Positions 37,921 through 46,537 of a stretch of DNA of 64,000 nt are shown here, one piece after another. Each line of letters starts with the position of its first letter. The first letter of the stretch is position 1. The stretch is from Actinomyces oris. Lineage in GTDB: Bacteria > Actinomycetota > Actinomycetes > Actinomycetales > Actinomycetaceae. The notes beneath the pieces were generated by a model that made no database searches, had not been told where the DNA came from, and saw only the letters and a list, made by a program, of their open reading frames with translations. Both the position numbers and the translations under genes were made by a program. The stretch covers positions 128,507-192,506 of the forward strand of contig NZ_MSKS01000009.1 in assembly GCF_001937445.1 (NCBI RefSeq). Direction: 5' to 3'.

Positions 37921-39120
37921 ATGGCTTTGCGCTTCAATCCACCGCCGAACTGGCCCGCGCCACCCGAGGGCTTCGAACCGCCTGCAGGCTGGCAGCCCGA
38001 CCCTGCCTGGGGGCCGGCTCCTGAGGGCTGGCAGATCTGGGTCGACGACTCCGCCGCCTCCAGCGCCTCCGCGGCTTCGGCCGCAGGTGCCGCCGCCGAG
38101 GCCGACCCGGCATGGGCTCCAACCCAGGCGGTGTCGACCGCCCCGACAGCCTCGTTGAGCACTGCCTCACCAGTTGCCGACCCGACAGGCATGTCGGCCT
38201 CCGCCCCCTCCGGGGACTATGCCGGCGCTCCCGCAACTGCGGGTGGCAGCCCTTACGCGGCCAACATGGACTACGCCCAGTCGCCCACGCCCTTCCAGCC
38301 CCAGGGGGCGGCAGGAGGCATGCAGCCTCCCACCGGCGGGTGGCAGCCCAACGCCGCCGCCCCGGCCGGCCCCGGCAACGGCTCCAAGCCGTTGACCCAG
38401 CAGTGGTGGTTCTGGACCGGTATTGCTGCAGTCGTCGTAGTCGCCTTGGTCATCGGTGGCATCTTCATGTTCAAGGGCGACTCCAGCGATTCCGACACCA
38501 AGGCGGACAGCACGTCAAGCTCGGAGCCAACTCACCAGAAGAAGTCCGACCCCGACTCCAAGAAGAAGACTAGCGACCCTGACGAGACTGACAGCCCGGC
38601 TCCGAAGAAGACCACCAAGACCAGCAGCCCGAACAACAACGGCCCCGGGTCGAGTGAGAAGGACCCCATCGACCCGAAGGCCGGGGCGATCACGCTGAAT
38701 GCAGGCAAGTACGACGACGACCCTAACGCCTCAGTGGACGTGACCTTCGGGGATGTCGAGTGGAACGCCAATGAGTCCGTCAAGGCTGCCACGAGCCAGT
38801 ACAGCTACAAGGAGCCCCCCGCTGGCAAGGTGTACATCCGCGTCCCCGTTGAGATCACCTACCACGGTCAAGGACAGTTCGATGAGTACGACCTGAAAAT
38901 CGGATTCACCCACGACGGAAACACGGCAGAATCGGAGTATCTTGTCGGCGGGCAGTCGCTCTTCAGCCGCCAGAGCATGCCCCGCGACGGAGGCAAGGCG
39001 AAAGGCGATTTCATCTTCCTCGTTGACGAGTCCGCCGCCAACGAAAAGAAGGGCGCCTTCGCGGTGAGCGCCTTCTCTCAGGTGGACAACAAGAATGAGG
39101 TCTACGTAGCGGCGAAGTAA
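37921..39120 (+). CDS. Membrane-anchored protein with a proline/tryptophan-rich N-terminus and secreted C-terminal domain
   Basis: 399 residues, no named function. Residues 1-45 carry the PNWP-x-PPEG-(F/W) type repeats seen in actinobacterial membrane proteins (PPNWPAPPEGFEPPAGWQPD). A long Ala/Ser/Pro/Gly linker follows, then one transmembrane helix (WFWTGIAAVVVVALVIGGIFMF), a Ser/Asp/Lys-rich stalk and a C-terminal beta-rich domain (VYIRVPVEITYHGQGQFDEYDL) that resembles DUF4352-like immunoglobulin-fold domains. Topology is therefore N-in, C-out. GGAGG precedes the ATG at 37921. A strong terminator follows. Confidence 0.8.
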   Translation: MALRFNPPPNWPAPPEGFEPPAGWQPDPAWGPAPEGWQIWVDDSAASSASAASAAGAAAEADPAWAPTQAVSTAPTASLSTASPVADPTGMSASAPSGDYAGAPATAGGSPYAANMDYAQSPTPFQPQGAAGGMQPPTGGWQPNAAAPAGPGNGSKPLTQQWWFWTGIAAVVVVALVIGGIFMFKGDSSDSDTKADSTSSSEPTHQKKSDPDSKKKTSDPDETDSPAPKKTTKTSSPNNNGPGSSEKDPIDPKAGAITLNAGKYDDDPNASVDVTFGDVEWNANESVKAATSQYSYKEPPAGKVYIRVPVEITYHGQGQFDEYDLKIGFTHDGNTAESEYLVGGQSLFSRQSMPRDGGKAKGDFIFLVDESAANEKKGAFAVSAFSQVDNKNEVYVAAK

Positions 39121-39150
39121 CGCCACACCACCATCCGCCTCATACGACGT

Positions 39151-39188
39151 CGGGTGTGGCCCGCCAGGATCCTGGCGGGCCACACCCG
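39151..39188. terminator. Bidirectional terminator (perfect 38-base palindrome)
   Basis: The sequence 39151-39188 equals its own reverse complement with no unpaired spacer, a 19-bp arm starting CGGGTGTGGCCCGCCAGGA. It sits 30 bases after the plus-strand stop at 39120 and 17 bases beyond the 3' end of rnpB on the minus strand, so it can end both convergent transcripts. Confidence 0.85.
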
Positions 39189-39205
39189 TTTCAACACCTT
39201 CGATA

Positions 39206-39604
39206 GGGCGGACGAGCCGACCTGTACGCCGGGTTCTGTTGCCGTCCGCCGTTGCCGGCTTGGGCGGTGGCGACCATTCATCTTGGACCGCTGTTGCCAG
39301 CGGCCTCATGCGACCTACCCGCTGACTCGGGCGAGCAGCCTTCAAACGCCAGCTGTGCGGTCTTGCTCCGGGCGGGGTTTACCGAGCCGCGACGGTCACC
39401 CGCCGCGCTGGTGGGCTCTTACCCCACCCTTTCACCCTTACCCACCGGTATCCGATGGGCGGTCTACTCTCTGTGGCACTGTCCCGCGGGTCACCCCGGG
39501 TGGCCGTTAGCCACCGCCCTGCTCTGTGGAGCCCGGACGTTCCTCAGCCCGCCGCCGCGATGAAGGCGGTGGCCGGTACCGCGGCCGCCCGGTCGGCTCG
39601 TCCG
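39206..39604 (-). ncRNA. rnpB: RNase P RNA (bacterial class A)
   Basis: Catalytic RNA that matures tRNA 5' ends. On the minus strand the conserved P4/CR-I segment reads GAGGAACGTCCGGGCTCCAC followed by AGAGCAGGG, then GCTAACGGCCACC. The 3' part contains CAGAACCCGGCGTACAGGTC before the closing P1 strand. P1 pairs the two ends (GGACGAGCCGACC / GGTCGGCTCGTCC), which gives the limits of about 39206-39604 (399 nt, usual actinobacterial size). The divergent gene is yaaA. Ends are good to a few bases. Confidence 0.95.
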
Positions 39605-39687
39605 CGCGGTTCAGTGTAGCGCCGTGGGGCGTCAGTGAGGGGTCTCGCCCACCGTCGGCCCCTGATCTGCTGGAAGCCGCCTATCAT

Positions 39688-40497
39688 GTGCGGGTGCTGA
39701 TCCTGCTTCCTCCCTCTGAGGGAAAGACCGCTCCTGCCAGTGGACCGTCGCTGGATCTCGACTCGCTTCTGGGCGCGGACAGACTCACTGCTGCGCGTCG
39801 CGAGGTGATGTCGGCGCTGGCTGAGGTGAGCCGGAGCGCCGAGGGAGCCTCCGTCCTGGGGCTGGGGCCGCGCAGCGCCGAGCACGTAAGAACGAACCTG
39901 GAGCTGGAGACCTCACCCTGCTCCCCCGCTCATCAGCTGTTCACCGGGGTCCTGTACGAGGCCGCCGGGCTCGACTCGATCGCCGAGGAGGCGGCTGGAC
40001 GGGCTGCGCTGGAGCATCACTGCGTCGTTCTCTCGGGGCTGTGGGGCATCTTGTCCCCCACTGACCTGGTGCCCGACCACCGCCTGTCGATGAGCACGTC
40101 CCTGCCCGGACTGGGGCGCCTGCCGGCGTTCTGGAAGCCGCACCTGGCGCCGTCGCTCACCGACATGGCTGCACAGGGGCTGGTGGTTGACTGTCGGTCG
40201 GCGGACTATGCGGCCGCGTGGAATCCGTCCGCGCACGACGGCGTCGAGGTCGTGAGTGTGCGCGTGGTGCGCACCGCGGACGACGGTTCGCGCAAGGTGG
40301 TCTCCCACATGGCCAAGCACGCTCGCGGGCTGCTCACCGGGGAGCTTCTCAGGGCAGTCGCCGACGGGTCCGTGCCTGCGCACGTGCACGTGGACGACGT
40401 CGCGAGTATCGCCTGCCATCTGGAGGGTATCGACGACGTCGAGGTCTGCGAGCCGGACCGGCAGGGGCGACGGGTGCTCACCCTGGTGACTCGCTGA
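39688..40497 (+). CDS. yaaA: YaaA-family peroxide stress protein (DUF328)
   Basis: 269 residues in the UPF0246/YaaA family. The N-terminal signature is LILLPPSEGKTAPASG, followed by YEAAGLDS, VVLSGLWGILSPTDLVPDHRLSM and a C-terminal HMAKHARGLLTGELLR. E. coli YaaA (258 residues) lowers free iron during peroxide stress and binds DNA. GTG at 39688 is the likely start; a longer reading frame upstream runs into rnpB. No clear ribosome-binding site. Confidence 0.9.
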   Translation: MRVLILLPPSEGKTAPASGPSLDLDSLLGADRLTAARREVMSALAEVSRSAEGASVLGLGPRSAEHVRTNLELETSPCSPAHQLFTGVLYEAAGLDSIAEEAAGRAALEHHCVVLSGLWGILSPTDLVPDHRLSMSTSLPGLGRLPAFWKPHLAPSLTDMAAQGLVVDCRSADYAAAWNPSAHDGVEVVSVRVVRTADDGSRKVVSHMAKHARGLLTGELLRAVADGSVPAHVHVDDVASIACHLEGIDDVEVCEPDRQGRRVLTLVTR

Positions 40498-40531
40498 GGC
40501 CGGTGGCGGCCGGCGTCAGATGCGGCCGCCG

Positions 40532-41266
40532 TCAGATGTCCATGCGCACGATGATGACATCGTTCTCCTCGGCGTGGATGACCTCCTCGGCCGGTGCGGC
40601 CACGATGCGGGCCAGCTCCTGGGGGCTGATCTCGACGGCGCCACCCTCAACGGTTCGTCCCCTGAGGGCCACTGCGCCGAGCCCGCCGGTGGAGGTGCGC
40701 ACGGCCTCATAATCCGCCAGGAGGGGTGCCTCAATGGTTCCGGCCAGGTCTGCCCGCTGGTTCTCCAGGGACTCGATCTCCTCATCGAGTCGGGCGAACT
40801 CGGCGTCGCGCTTGGCGGTGAGCTCCCGCCCGGCCGTACGGATCTCTGACTCCTCCTGGCTGAGGCGCTCCGCCTCCTGCCGGGCGGAGTCGAGCGCCTC
40901 CATGGCCACGATCTGCGCCTCCTCCAAGGCTGACTGGCGTTGGCCGAGCTGGTCGATCTCCCCTTGGATGGCGGAGAGGTCGCGGGCCGCGCTGGTTCCG
41001 GAGTGGAGGCGCTCGCGCAGCACCTCGGCGCGGCGCACCACCTGAGCGACCTCGTTCTCGCTGCGGGTGGCCTGCTTCTTGGCCTCGTCGAGGGCGGCCT
41101 CCGCCTGGATAGCTGCGCGCTTGTTGACTTTGAGGCGTTCGACGACCGACTCGATGCGGGTGAGGACCGGAAGGTGCTTGCGCTCGTGACGCAGCCGTGC
41201 CAGGCGGGAGTCGAGGTCCTGCAGGTCGATGAGAAGGCGCTGCTGGGCGATGGGGGCGCTTGTCAC
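40532..41266 (-). CDS. CT398-like coiled-coil protein with a degenerate zinc ribbon
   Basis: 244 residues. The N-terminal 170 residues are long charged coiled coils (RIESVVERLKVNKRAAIQAE onward), typical of the family that usually ends in a C4 zinc ribbon. Here the C-terminal region keeps the family pattern (EISPQELARIVAAPAEEVIH) but has no cysteine at all, so zinc binding is lost. GTG at 41266 has AAGGAG upstream. It sits 46 bases after the NIF3 gene on the same strand, a pairing frequent in actinobacteria. Function is unknown. Confidence 0.85.
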   Translation of the reverse strand: MTSAPIAQQRLLIDLQDLDSRLARLRHERKHLPVLTRIESVVERLKVNKRAAIQAEAALDEAKKQATRSENEVAQVVRRAEVLRERLHSGTSAARDLSAIQGEIDQLGQRQSALEEAQIVAMEALDSARQEAERLSQEESEIRTAGRELTAKRDAEFARLDEEIESLENQRADLAGTIEAPLLADYEAVRTSTGGLGAVALRGRTVEGGAVEISPQELARIVAAPAEEVIHAEENDVIIVRMDI

Positions 41267-41312
41267 GGCGTGTGCTCCTTCAGGTGCGTACAAGTTGTTG
41301 CTGCGAATCCTC

Positions 41313-42215
41313 TCATGCCCGGTCTGGTCCGGTGGGTAGGCGCAGCGCCCACGGGTCCGTGACAATGCGGGAGACCTGGACGCACAGCGAGGCTCCGCGG
41401 GTGTGGGCGTCTTCTGTGAGCCTGCGGGCCAGGGGCTCCAGGCCGACCCACTCGGTGGCCCAGTGGGTGCCGCACAGGAGGTAGGGGCGGCCGGCTTCCA
41501 GGTGCTCGGAGGCGGGGTGGTGGCGCAGGTCGGCGGTGAGGAACACGTCGACTCCAGCCTCGCGGGCCCGTTGCAGAAGAGAGTCGCCCGCCCCACCTGA
41601 GACGGCGATGCGCTCGACGATGGCGTCCAGGTCCCCGCCCACGAGGAGGCCGGGGGCCGAGTCGGGCAGGGCTGCGGCGACATCCTCGGCGAGCCGGCGC
41701 AGGGTGACGGGCTGAGGGAGCGTGCCGATCCGTCCGATGCCCTGATCCGGGGAGGCAGGGTCAGGCTCGAGCGGCACCGTGGAGACGAGCCCGACCCGCT
41801 CGGCCAGGGCATCGGCCACTCCCCCGCGGGCGGCGTCGAGGCTGGTGTGGGCGTTGAGGAGCGCGATGCCGGCGCGGATGAGGCGGTGGATGCAACGACC
41901 CTTGGGGTCGGTGGCCGCCACGTGGTCGGTTCCGCGCAGGTAGAGGGGGTGGTGGGTGATGACCATGTCGACGCCGGCGTTGATGGCCTCGTCGACGACG
42001 GCTGCCACCGGGTCAACGGCCAGGAGGATGCTGCGCACCGGGTCAGCGGGGTCGCCGCAGATGAGCCCGTTGGAGTCCCAGGAGGCGGCCAGGCCGGGAG
42101 GCGCAGCGGCCTCCACGAGGGCGACGACGTCACCGACGGTCAGGTGGCCTTCCGACGTGCTGCGCGAGGGCTCGTGGCCGGCTTCAGGAGATGCGGGTGC
42201 AGACGTGTGACTCAT
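41313..42215 (-). CDS. NIF3/DUF34 family metal-binding protein
   Basis: 300 residues. Metal-binding motifs of the Nif3-like dinuclear hexamer family are present: VDMVITHHPLYLRG (His-His), NAHTSLDAARGGVADALA near residue 120, and a C-terminal HWATEWVGL. Homologues are broadly conserved and linked to GTP cyclohydrolase-like folds, but no reaction is established. ATG at 42215. Upstream of the coiled-coil gene, probably one operon. Confidence 0.9.
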   Translation of the reverse strand: MSHTSAPASPEAGHEPSRSTSEGHLTVGDVVALVEAAAPPGLAASWDSNGLICGDPADPVRSILLAVDPVAAVVDEAINAGVDMVITHHPLYLRGTDHVAATDPKGRCIHRLIRAGIALLNAHTSLDAARGGVADALAERVGLVSTVPLEPDPASPDQGIGRIGTLPQPVTLRRLAEDVAAALPDSAPGLLVGGDLDAIVERIAVSGGAGDSLLQRAREAGVDVFLTADLRHHPASEHLEAGRPYLLCGTHWATEWVGLEPLARRLTEDAHTRGASLCVQVSRIVTDPWALRLPTGPDRA

Positions 42216-42420
42216 GCGACCAGGCTAGCGGTAGAGCGGGCAGTTCCTGAGGCGTGAGGAGCTCGGATGCCCGCGGCGCCTGCGTGAGGGCGTGCCTGAC
42301 GGAACACAGTGAGGAAAACGACCGACGCGGCCGCCATCTGGGGTAACCTACTTTCGCGCTGCTGGGCCCCTCCGGTGCCGGCAGCGTCGGCCTCCTCGAC
42401 GCCGTCGATGTCGCGGCCGC

Positions 42421-42515
42421 GCCCCCATAGCTCAGCGGTTAGAGCAGCGAGCTTATACCTCGTATCGTGCCTGATAAGCACAAGGTCCTGGGTTCGAATC
42501 CCAGTGGGGGTACCA
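42421..42515 (+). tRNA. tRNA-Ile gene with two anticodon-like arms
   Basis: Acceptor GCCCCCA/TGGGGGT (G1-U72 wobble), D arm GCTC/GAGC, T arm CTGGG-TTCGAAT-CCCAG, discriminator A and encoded CCA. After A26 comes a perfect arm GCGAG-CTTATAC-CTCGT (anticodon UAU at 42454-42456). It is followed by AT and a second arm CGTGC-CTGATAA-GCACA (anticodon-like GAU at 42473-42475; four pairs and one C-A mismatch), then the class I variable loop AGGTC. Both triplets read isoleucine codons. Either this is a tRNA-Ile(UAU) with a long variable arm, or a tRNA-Ile(GAU) carrying a 19-base insertion. The element's recombinase gene ends inside it on the other strand. Confidence 0.75.
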
Positions 42516-44425
42516 CGATAGCCTTACCCAAACCTAGGTCATGAGTAACACGGTCTGGGTTGGTTGATGAATATATGAAGCGCTCACCACCACTGGTGAG
42601 CGCTTCGTCGTTAGAGACGGTGTTGTTGATGGGGCAGTCCATCTGGTTGCCCCAGTTTTCTGGTGGGTTGTCTTGCAACAAGGTCGCACGGTGCTGCTGT
42701 GCAACGTTGTGCATCAGGCGGCTGGTCAGGCAGGCGAAGGGCAGCCGGAGGTCGGCTGCCAGGCTGGCGTTGTTGCTTGCGTCGGCCAGTAGGCGCGGTG
42801 CTGTGGCGTGCTGCAATGGCCCGTCGCTCTCCCCTATCGGGCAGTCGCCAGCTGCTGCATCGGCCGCGTTCCTACCTCTGCCATCATTCGTTCCATCTTC
42901 CGGCAGGATGACTCGGCCGTCTTCATCCACCGCTGGGTTGACCAGCACCCGCTGGAAGAACACCTGGTTGAGCAGCTTCTTCAGGTGGGCGGGTGCTGCC
43001 GTGTAGAGGCGGTGGCAGTCTTCGAGGAGGTCAAGGGCCTGGGTGAGGCGCTGCCGCACCTCGGATATGTCGGCCTGGTAGGCGGTCAGCTGGCGCTCGA
43101 TCTGGTTCAGCTCGGCCGTGAGCTGGGTCTGTTCCTCTTTGAGGAGCTCTAGGGGGACGGCTCCTTCGTAGTGGGCGTGGAGGAGGCGGCGGCGCTTGTC
43201 CTCGATGTTCGTCCGCCTGGTGGTGAGGGAGCGGATTGTCCGGTCTTTGTCGCGCTCAAGGCGGTGTAGCTCCTCCCGCACATACTGCTCCACCAGCTGG
43301 CGATCCTGGCTGCTGAGCTGGATGGTTTGGTACAGCGCGCTCATCCGCTCTTCGACGACGTCGATCAGGACGGCGCGGAAGGCGCAGTCGTGGGTTCGCT
43401 GCCGCCTGGCGCAGATGAAGTAGGGGTAGAGGTCGCCTTTGCTGTTGCGCGTGTTCTGCACCAGCAGGCGGGCACCACGCACCCCACACCGTCGTCTTGA
43501 GGTGGTGGTTGTGTTGGCGTTCCCGCTCCCCGAAGCGATGGGAGTCCAGCACGGCCTGCACCTGGCTCCAGGTCTCTTCATCCACCAAGGGCTCATGTGC
43601 CCCGGCATACTCGACGCCTTGGAAGGAGATGACGCCCTTGTAGTAGGGGTGGCGCAGCATGCGGTGCAGCTGGGCACCCGTCACTGCCTTGGCCGGCTTG
43701 CGGGCTGTCGGCACGGTCGTCAGGCCATGGCTATGGAGGTGCGCGGCGAGCCTCTTGGTCGTCCACTGCCCCGTCGTATACTCGGTAAAGGCCAGCCGGA
43801 TGAGTGGTGCGCGCTCCTCATCGAGGGCGATGGTGCGGACTTCTCGGCCGTTCTCGTCTCTGGCGCGGACGTTGAGGTAACCGAGTGGTGCCTTGCCCAG
43901 CGTCCCGCCGTTTCTGGCTTTCTCGCCCATCCCCTTCATGACCTCGTTGGCCAAGTTCCGGCTGTAGAACTCAGCGATACTGCTCATGATGCCATGCAGC
44001 AGCATGCCGCCGGGCGTCTGGTCGATGTTCTCACTGGTCGACACCAACCGCACACCCGCCTCCTCAAAGGCCCGGTTAATCTCCACATCGTCCGCCCGGT
44101 TTCTTGCGAGCCGGTCCAGCTTATGGACGATGACATAGTCAATCCCACCATCTTCCTTAAGGTAGGCCAGCATCTTCTGCAGCTCAGGGCGGTTAGCGGA
44201 GCGGGCGGATCCACCGCGGTCGGCGAACTCCTTGACGACCAGCGCACCCGTCGACTGGGCTTTACGCTTGTTGGCCTCACGTTGAGCGGGGAGGGAGAAG
44301 CCCTCCTCCGACCCACCACGCTGAGCCTGCTCGCGGGTAGAGACACGGATGTACGAGACGGCCCGCTTGGGAGTGAGCTGGGCCGCCATGGCGGTAAAGG
44401 GATCGGGAGCGAGTGCGTCAGGCAT
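42439..44425 (-). pseudogene. Large serine recombinase (integrase), frameshifted
   Basis: Integrase of the mobile element. ATG at 44425 follows AAGGAGG. The catalytic N-terminal domain is intact (SYIRVSTREQAQ with the nucleophile Ser; VIVHKLDRLARN), followed by the recombinase domain (LGKAPLGYLNV; MLRHPYYKGV). Near 43486-43496 the frame breaks inside the zinc-ribbon region: HNHHLKTTV leaves frame exactly where CGVRGARLLVQNTRN resumes in the next frame. The second part holds the ribbon (FICARRQRTHDCAF) and a long coiled coil, and runs to a stop at 42439 inside the tRNA-Ile gene. One base too many (or two too few) explains it, so the enzyme is probably inactive unless the break is an assembly error. 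Confidence 0.85.
42577..42606 (+). terminator. Hairpin terminator after tRNA-Ile
   Basis: Perfect 13-bp stem GAAGCGCTCACCA (42577-42589) / TGGTGAGCGCTTC (42594-42606) with a CCAC loop, 61 bases after the tRNA, followed by GTCGTT. It overlaps the distal part of the recombinase reading frame on the other strand. Confidence 0.6.
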
Positions 44426-45008
44426 AGTGCACCTCCTTGCTGGTTTCGGTGGGTTCACTGGCGTTGCCGGTTCGACCGGCCTGGTTGACCTGGCTGTCCG
44501 CACCGGTTTCGCTGGCCTGTTCACACTGTCGGCGGTCTTCCTCTCTGAGCGCATCGAGCTGTCGCATCCACACGCCCTCCTCGTCGTTCCACCAGGCTGG
44601 TGGGGTGCCGTCGCCCGGCTGCCAGGCGTTGAGGCAGACCAGATGGGTGCCAGCCTGGGCGAGCTGGTCGACGACCGCGTCTGCTTCGCTGGTGGTGAGG
44701 TTGGGGGTGGGCCAGCCTGCCGTGATGACGTACTCCACTCCACCGCGCTGGCAGGCGTCCAGTAGCATCTTCAACCCATCCTGGCGCTTGTGTCGGTCGT
44801 GGAACTCGGTGACCAGATTGAGATCGGTCGCGTCGGCATAGTCCTCCACCAGGTCACGCTGCCGGGCCAGCTCGAAGGGGTAGAGCGCCGCGCCGTAGAA
44901 GATGGCGATCGCCCCATTGCCCGCCTGGCCGTCGAGCGCGGTGGTGGGTACCGCCTCCAGTACCGCCGGGTGCTCATCTCGTGCGTTCGTTTTTATCTGT
45001 GTTGTCAT
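44418..45008 (-). CDS. Resolvase-fold protein without a catalytic serine
   Basis: 196 residues. The order YGAALYPFELARQRDLVEDYA, LVTEFHDRHKRQDGLKMLLD, ACQRGGVEYVITAG, QLAQAGTHLVCL follows the fold of the serine resolvase catalytic domain, but the position of the nucleophile (normally R-V-S-T) reads YGAAL. No recombinase or ribbon domain follows; the C-terminus is a charged, Thr/Gln-rich tail. ATG at 45008 has AGGAGG six bases before it. Its stop overlaps the recombinase start by eight bases, so the two are made together. I infer a regulatory or directionality partner, not a recombinase. Confidence 0.65.
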   Translation of the reverse strand: MTTQIKTNARDEHPAVLEAVPTTALDGQAGNGAIAIFYGAALYPFELARQRDLVEDYADATDLNLVTEFHDRHKRQDGLKMLLDACQRGGVEYVITAGWPTPNLTTSEADAVVDQLAQAGTHLVCLNAWQPGDGTPPAWWNDEEGVWMRQLDALREEDRRQCEQASETGADSQVNQAGRTGNASEPTETSKEVHYA

Positions 45009-45268
45009 CTGCATCCTCCTCTCGTATTCCTTACTCTCTATCCGTTGTTCCAGTGTTTCTCCTCTTTCTATTGACGCTCAGATGGACGGAAAAGTCCAGC
45101 CCGGTTTTACCTACCCCCGAGAAACGATCTCACTGATCCTGCACGAGCGACCATTCCGCGCTATTGCGCCATTTTCTGCCGATACTGCATCATTTTTCTG
45201 CATCACTGTTCTCTTTGCGGAGAAAAGCGCACTGAGAACGCCAGGGCGGGTGGAGTGTTTTCGCTGTG

Positions 45269-46207
45269 TCATGGGCCGCGCTGGATCAGGGCGGCGAGCT
45301 GCTCGGGGGCGGCAGTGATCTTGAACAGCTCCGGGGTCAGCGTCTGGTCGGCGGCGATCTGCTCAGCCAGGCGGCCGGCCCGTGCCTGGTTGGTCAGCAG
45401 CCAGACCACCTGCGGGTAGTAGCCGTGCTGGGCCTGGAAGGTGCCGCTGGCCAGGTGGGCCTGGTAGTCGTGGCACTTGGCCAGCAGCCGTGCTGGATGC
45501 TCGGTGTCCAGGTCGACCTCGAGGAGCCAGTGATCTTCTGCGCCTGTGTCTGTTGCCGTGATTGCTTCCAGATCCGGCTTGAGCCAGCCCAGTGCCCCAC
45601 CGAGCCGCAGCCAGGAGCGCCAGCAGGCCGGCTCGGTACGCAGCCGGGCCAGGTGCCCACCGACGGCGTGAATGGCCTGCTCGATGACCACCCGCGCCTG
45701 CGTGATCGCCAACGTATGAGCAAGGAACAGCGCCGACGGCTCCTGAAACCGCCGCCGCGCCCCGCGTCCTTCGTCCGTCAGGCGCTGCCCCGCTGCAGTC
45801 AGGTACCAGACGTACCCTGCTGAGCCAGCCCGCGTGCCACCGATCCGCCGTGCCAGGTGAGCAACCAGCCCCAGTCCGTGCTGGCGTCGCAGCCGCCGAC
45901 TGGTCTGGCGCAGCGCCGAACGAGCCGAACCATACTGCCCAGACAGCTCAGTAATCTGCGCCAGCTGGCGCGTCGTGGCATAGCGATGGGCCGCCAACAG
46001 CGCCAGCAGCTCGCGATCGGTGGTATCGAGCCGCTCGGCGATCGCCAGCAGCTGGGCGCGGCCAATCCGGGCCGGAACCTGGCGCTGAGACTTCGCTGCC
46101 TCTGTCGTCGCTGCTCCCTTCATCGTCGTTGGTGTCGTCGCGGACATTGGCAGTACCAGACCGGTGCCTGTCCCGACGCTCGCGTATTCCGATATCGCTG
46201 TGTTCAT
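45269..46207 (-). CDS. Replication-relaxation family protein
   Basis: 312 residues. A winged-helix-like N-terminal part (LDTTDRELLALLAAHRYATTRQLAQIT) is followed by LRRQHGLGLVAHLARRIGG, YLTAAGQRLTDEG, FLAHTLAITQARVVIEQ and LKPDLEAI plus an EVDLDTEHPARLLAKC segment with restriction-endonuclease-like acidic residues. This is the pattern of the Replic_Relax family found on actinobacterial and firmicute plasmids and integrative elements, thought to act in replication initiation or DNA nicking. ATG at 46207 follows GGAGG. About 260 AT-richer bases with no gene separate it from the resolvase-like gene. Confidence 0.8.
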   Translation of the reverse strand: MNTAISEYASVGTGTGLVLPMSATTPTTMKGAATTEAAKSQRQVPARIGRAQLLAIAERLDTTDRELLALLAAHRYATTRQLAQITELSGQYGSARSALRQTSRRLRRQHGLGLVAHLARRIGGTRAGSAGYVWYLTAAGQRLTDEGRGARRRFQEPSALFLAHTLAITQARVVIEQAIHAVGGHLARLRTEPACWRSWLRLGGALGWLKPDLEAITATDTGAEDHWLLEVDLDTEHPARLLAKCHDYQAHLASGTFQAQHGYYPQVVWLLTNQARAGRLAEQIAADQTLTPELFKITAAPEQLAALIQRGP

Positions 46208-46318
46208 GGCGGTTTCCTCCTTCGTGATCGTCATGTGGTTGATCGAGTCGCTGCTGCGAGCCAGAGGTTGTGAGGCTGGGGCCGTTGCCAGTGGTGATGG
46301 GATGGCCAGAAGGGGCCA

Positions 46319-46519
46319 TCAGTCGCCTCCCGTAACCGCGCCGGTGCCGCGCCACTGCGCCGATAGCCCCTGCCTGCTCGCTGCAGCGATGCGTCTGGCG
46401 ATTCGTCTCCCGACGCGTCTCGGCAAGCCAGTGGTGGAGACAAGCGCAGGGGCCAGATAGGGGCGATACTTCGCAGCGAACTTCGTAGCCCCAGTGCTGG
46501 TCTGACGCGCCGCGGACAC
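46319..46519 (-). CDS. Small basic hypothetical protein of the mobile element
   Basis: 66 residues, Arg-rich (PRRVGRRIARRIAAASRQ), no recognised domain. GTG at 46519 has GGAGGG seven bases upstream, just after the stop of the ATPase gene at 46538. A longer frame (45948-46541) starts with ATGA at that stop, but its product has no coherent composition, so this one is preferred. Role unknown; a DNA- or RNA-binding accessory is possible from charge alone. Confidence 0.45.
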   Translation of the reverse strand: MSAARQTSTGATKFAAKYRPYLAPALVSTTGLPRRVGRRIARRIAAASRQGLSAQWRGTGAVTGGD

Positions 46520-46537
46520 GCTCAGTCCCTCCGCCCG

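Noticed and set aside
42475-42515. Peptide ending PPLGFEPRTLCLSG as a protein domain
   Set aside because: This is the familiar translation of the antisense strand of a tRNA T arm, not a domain.
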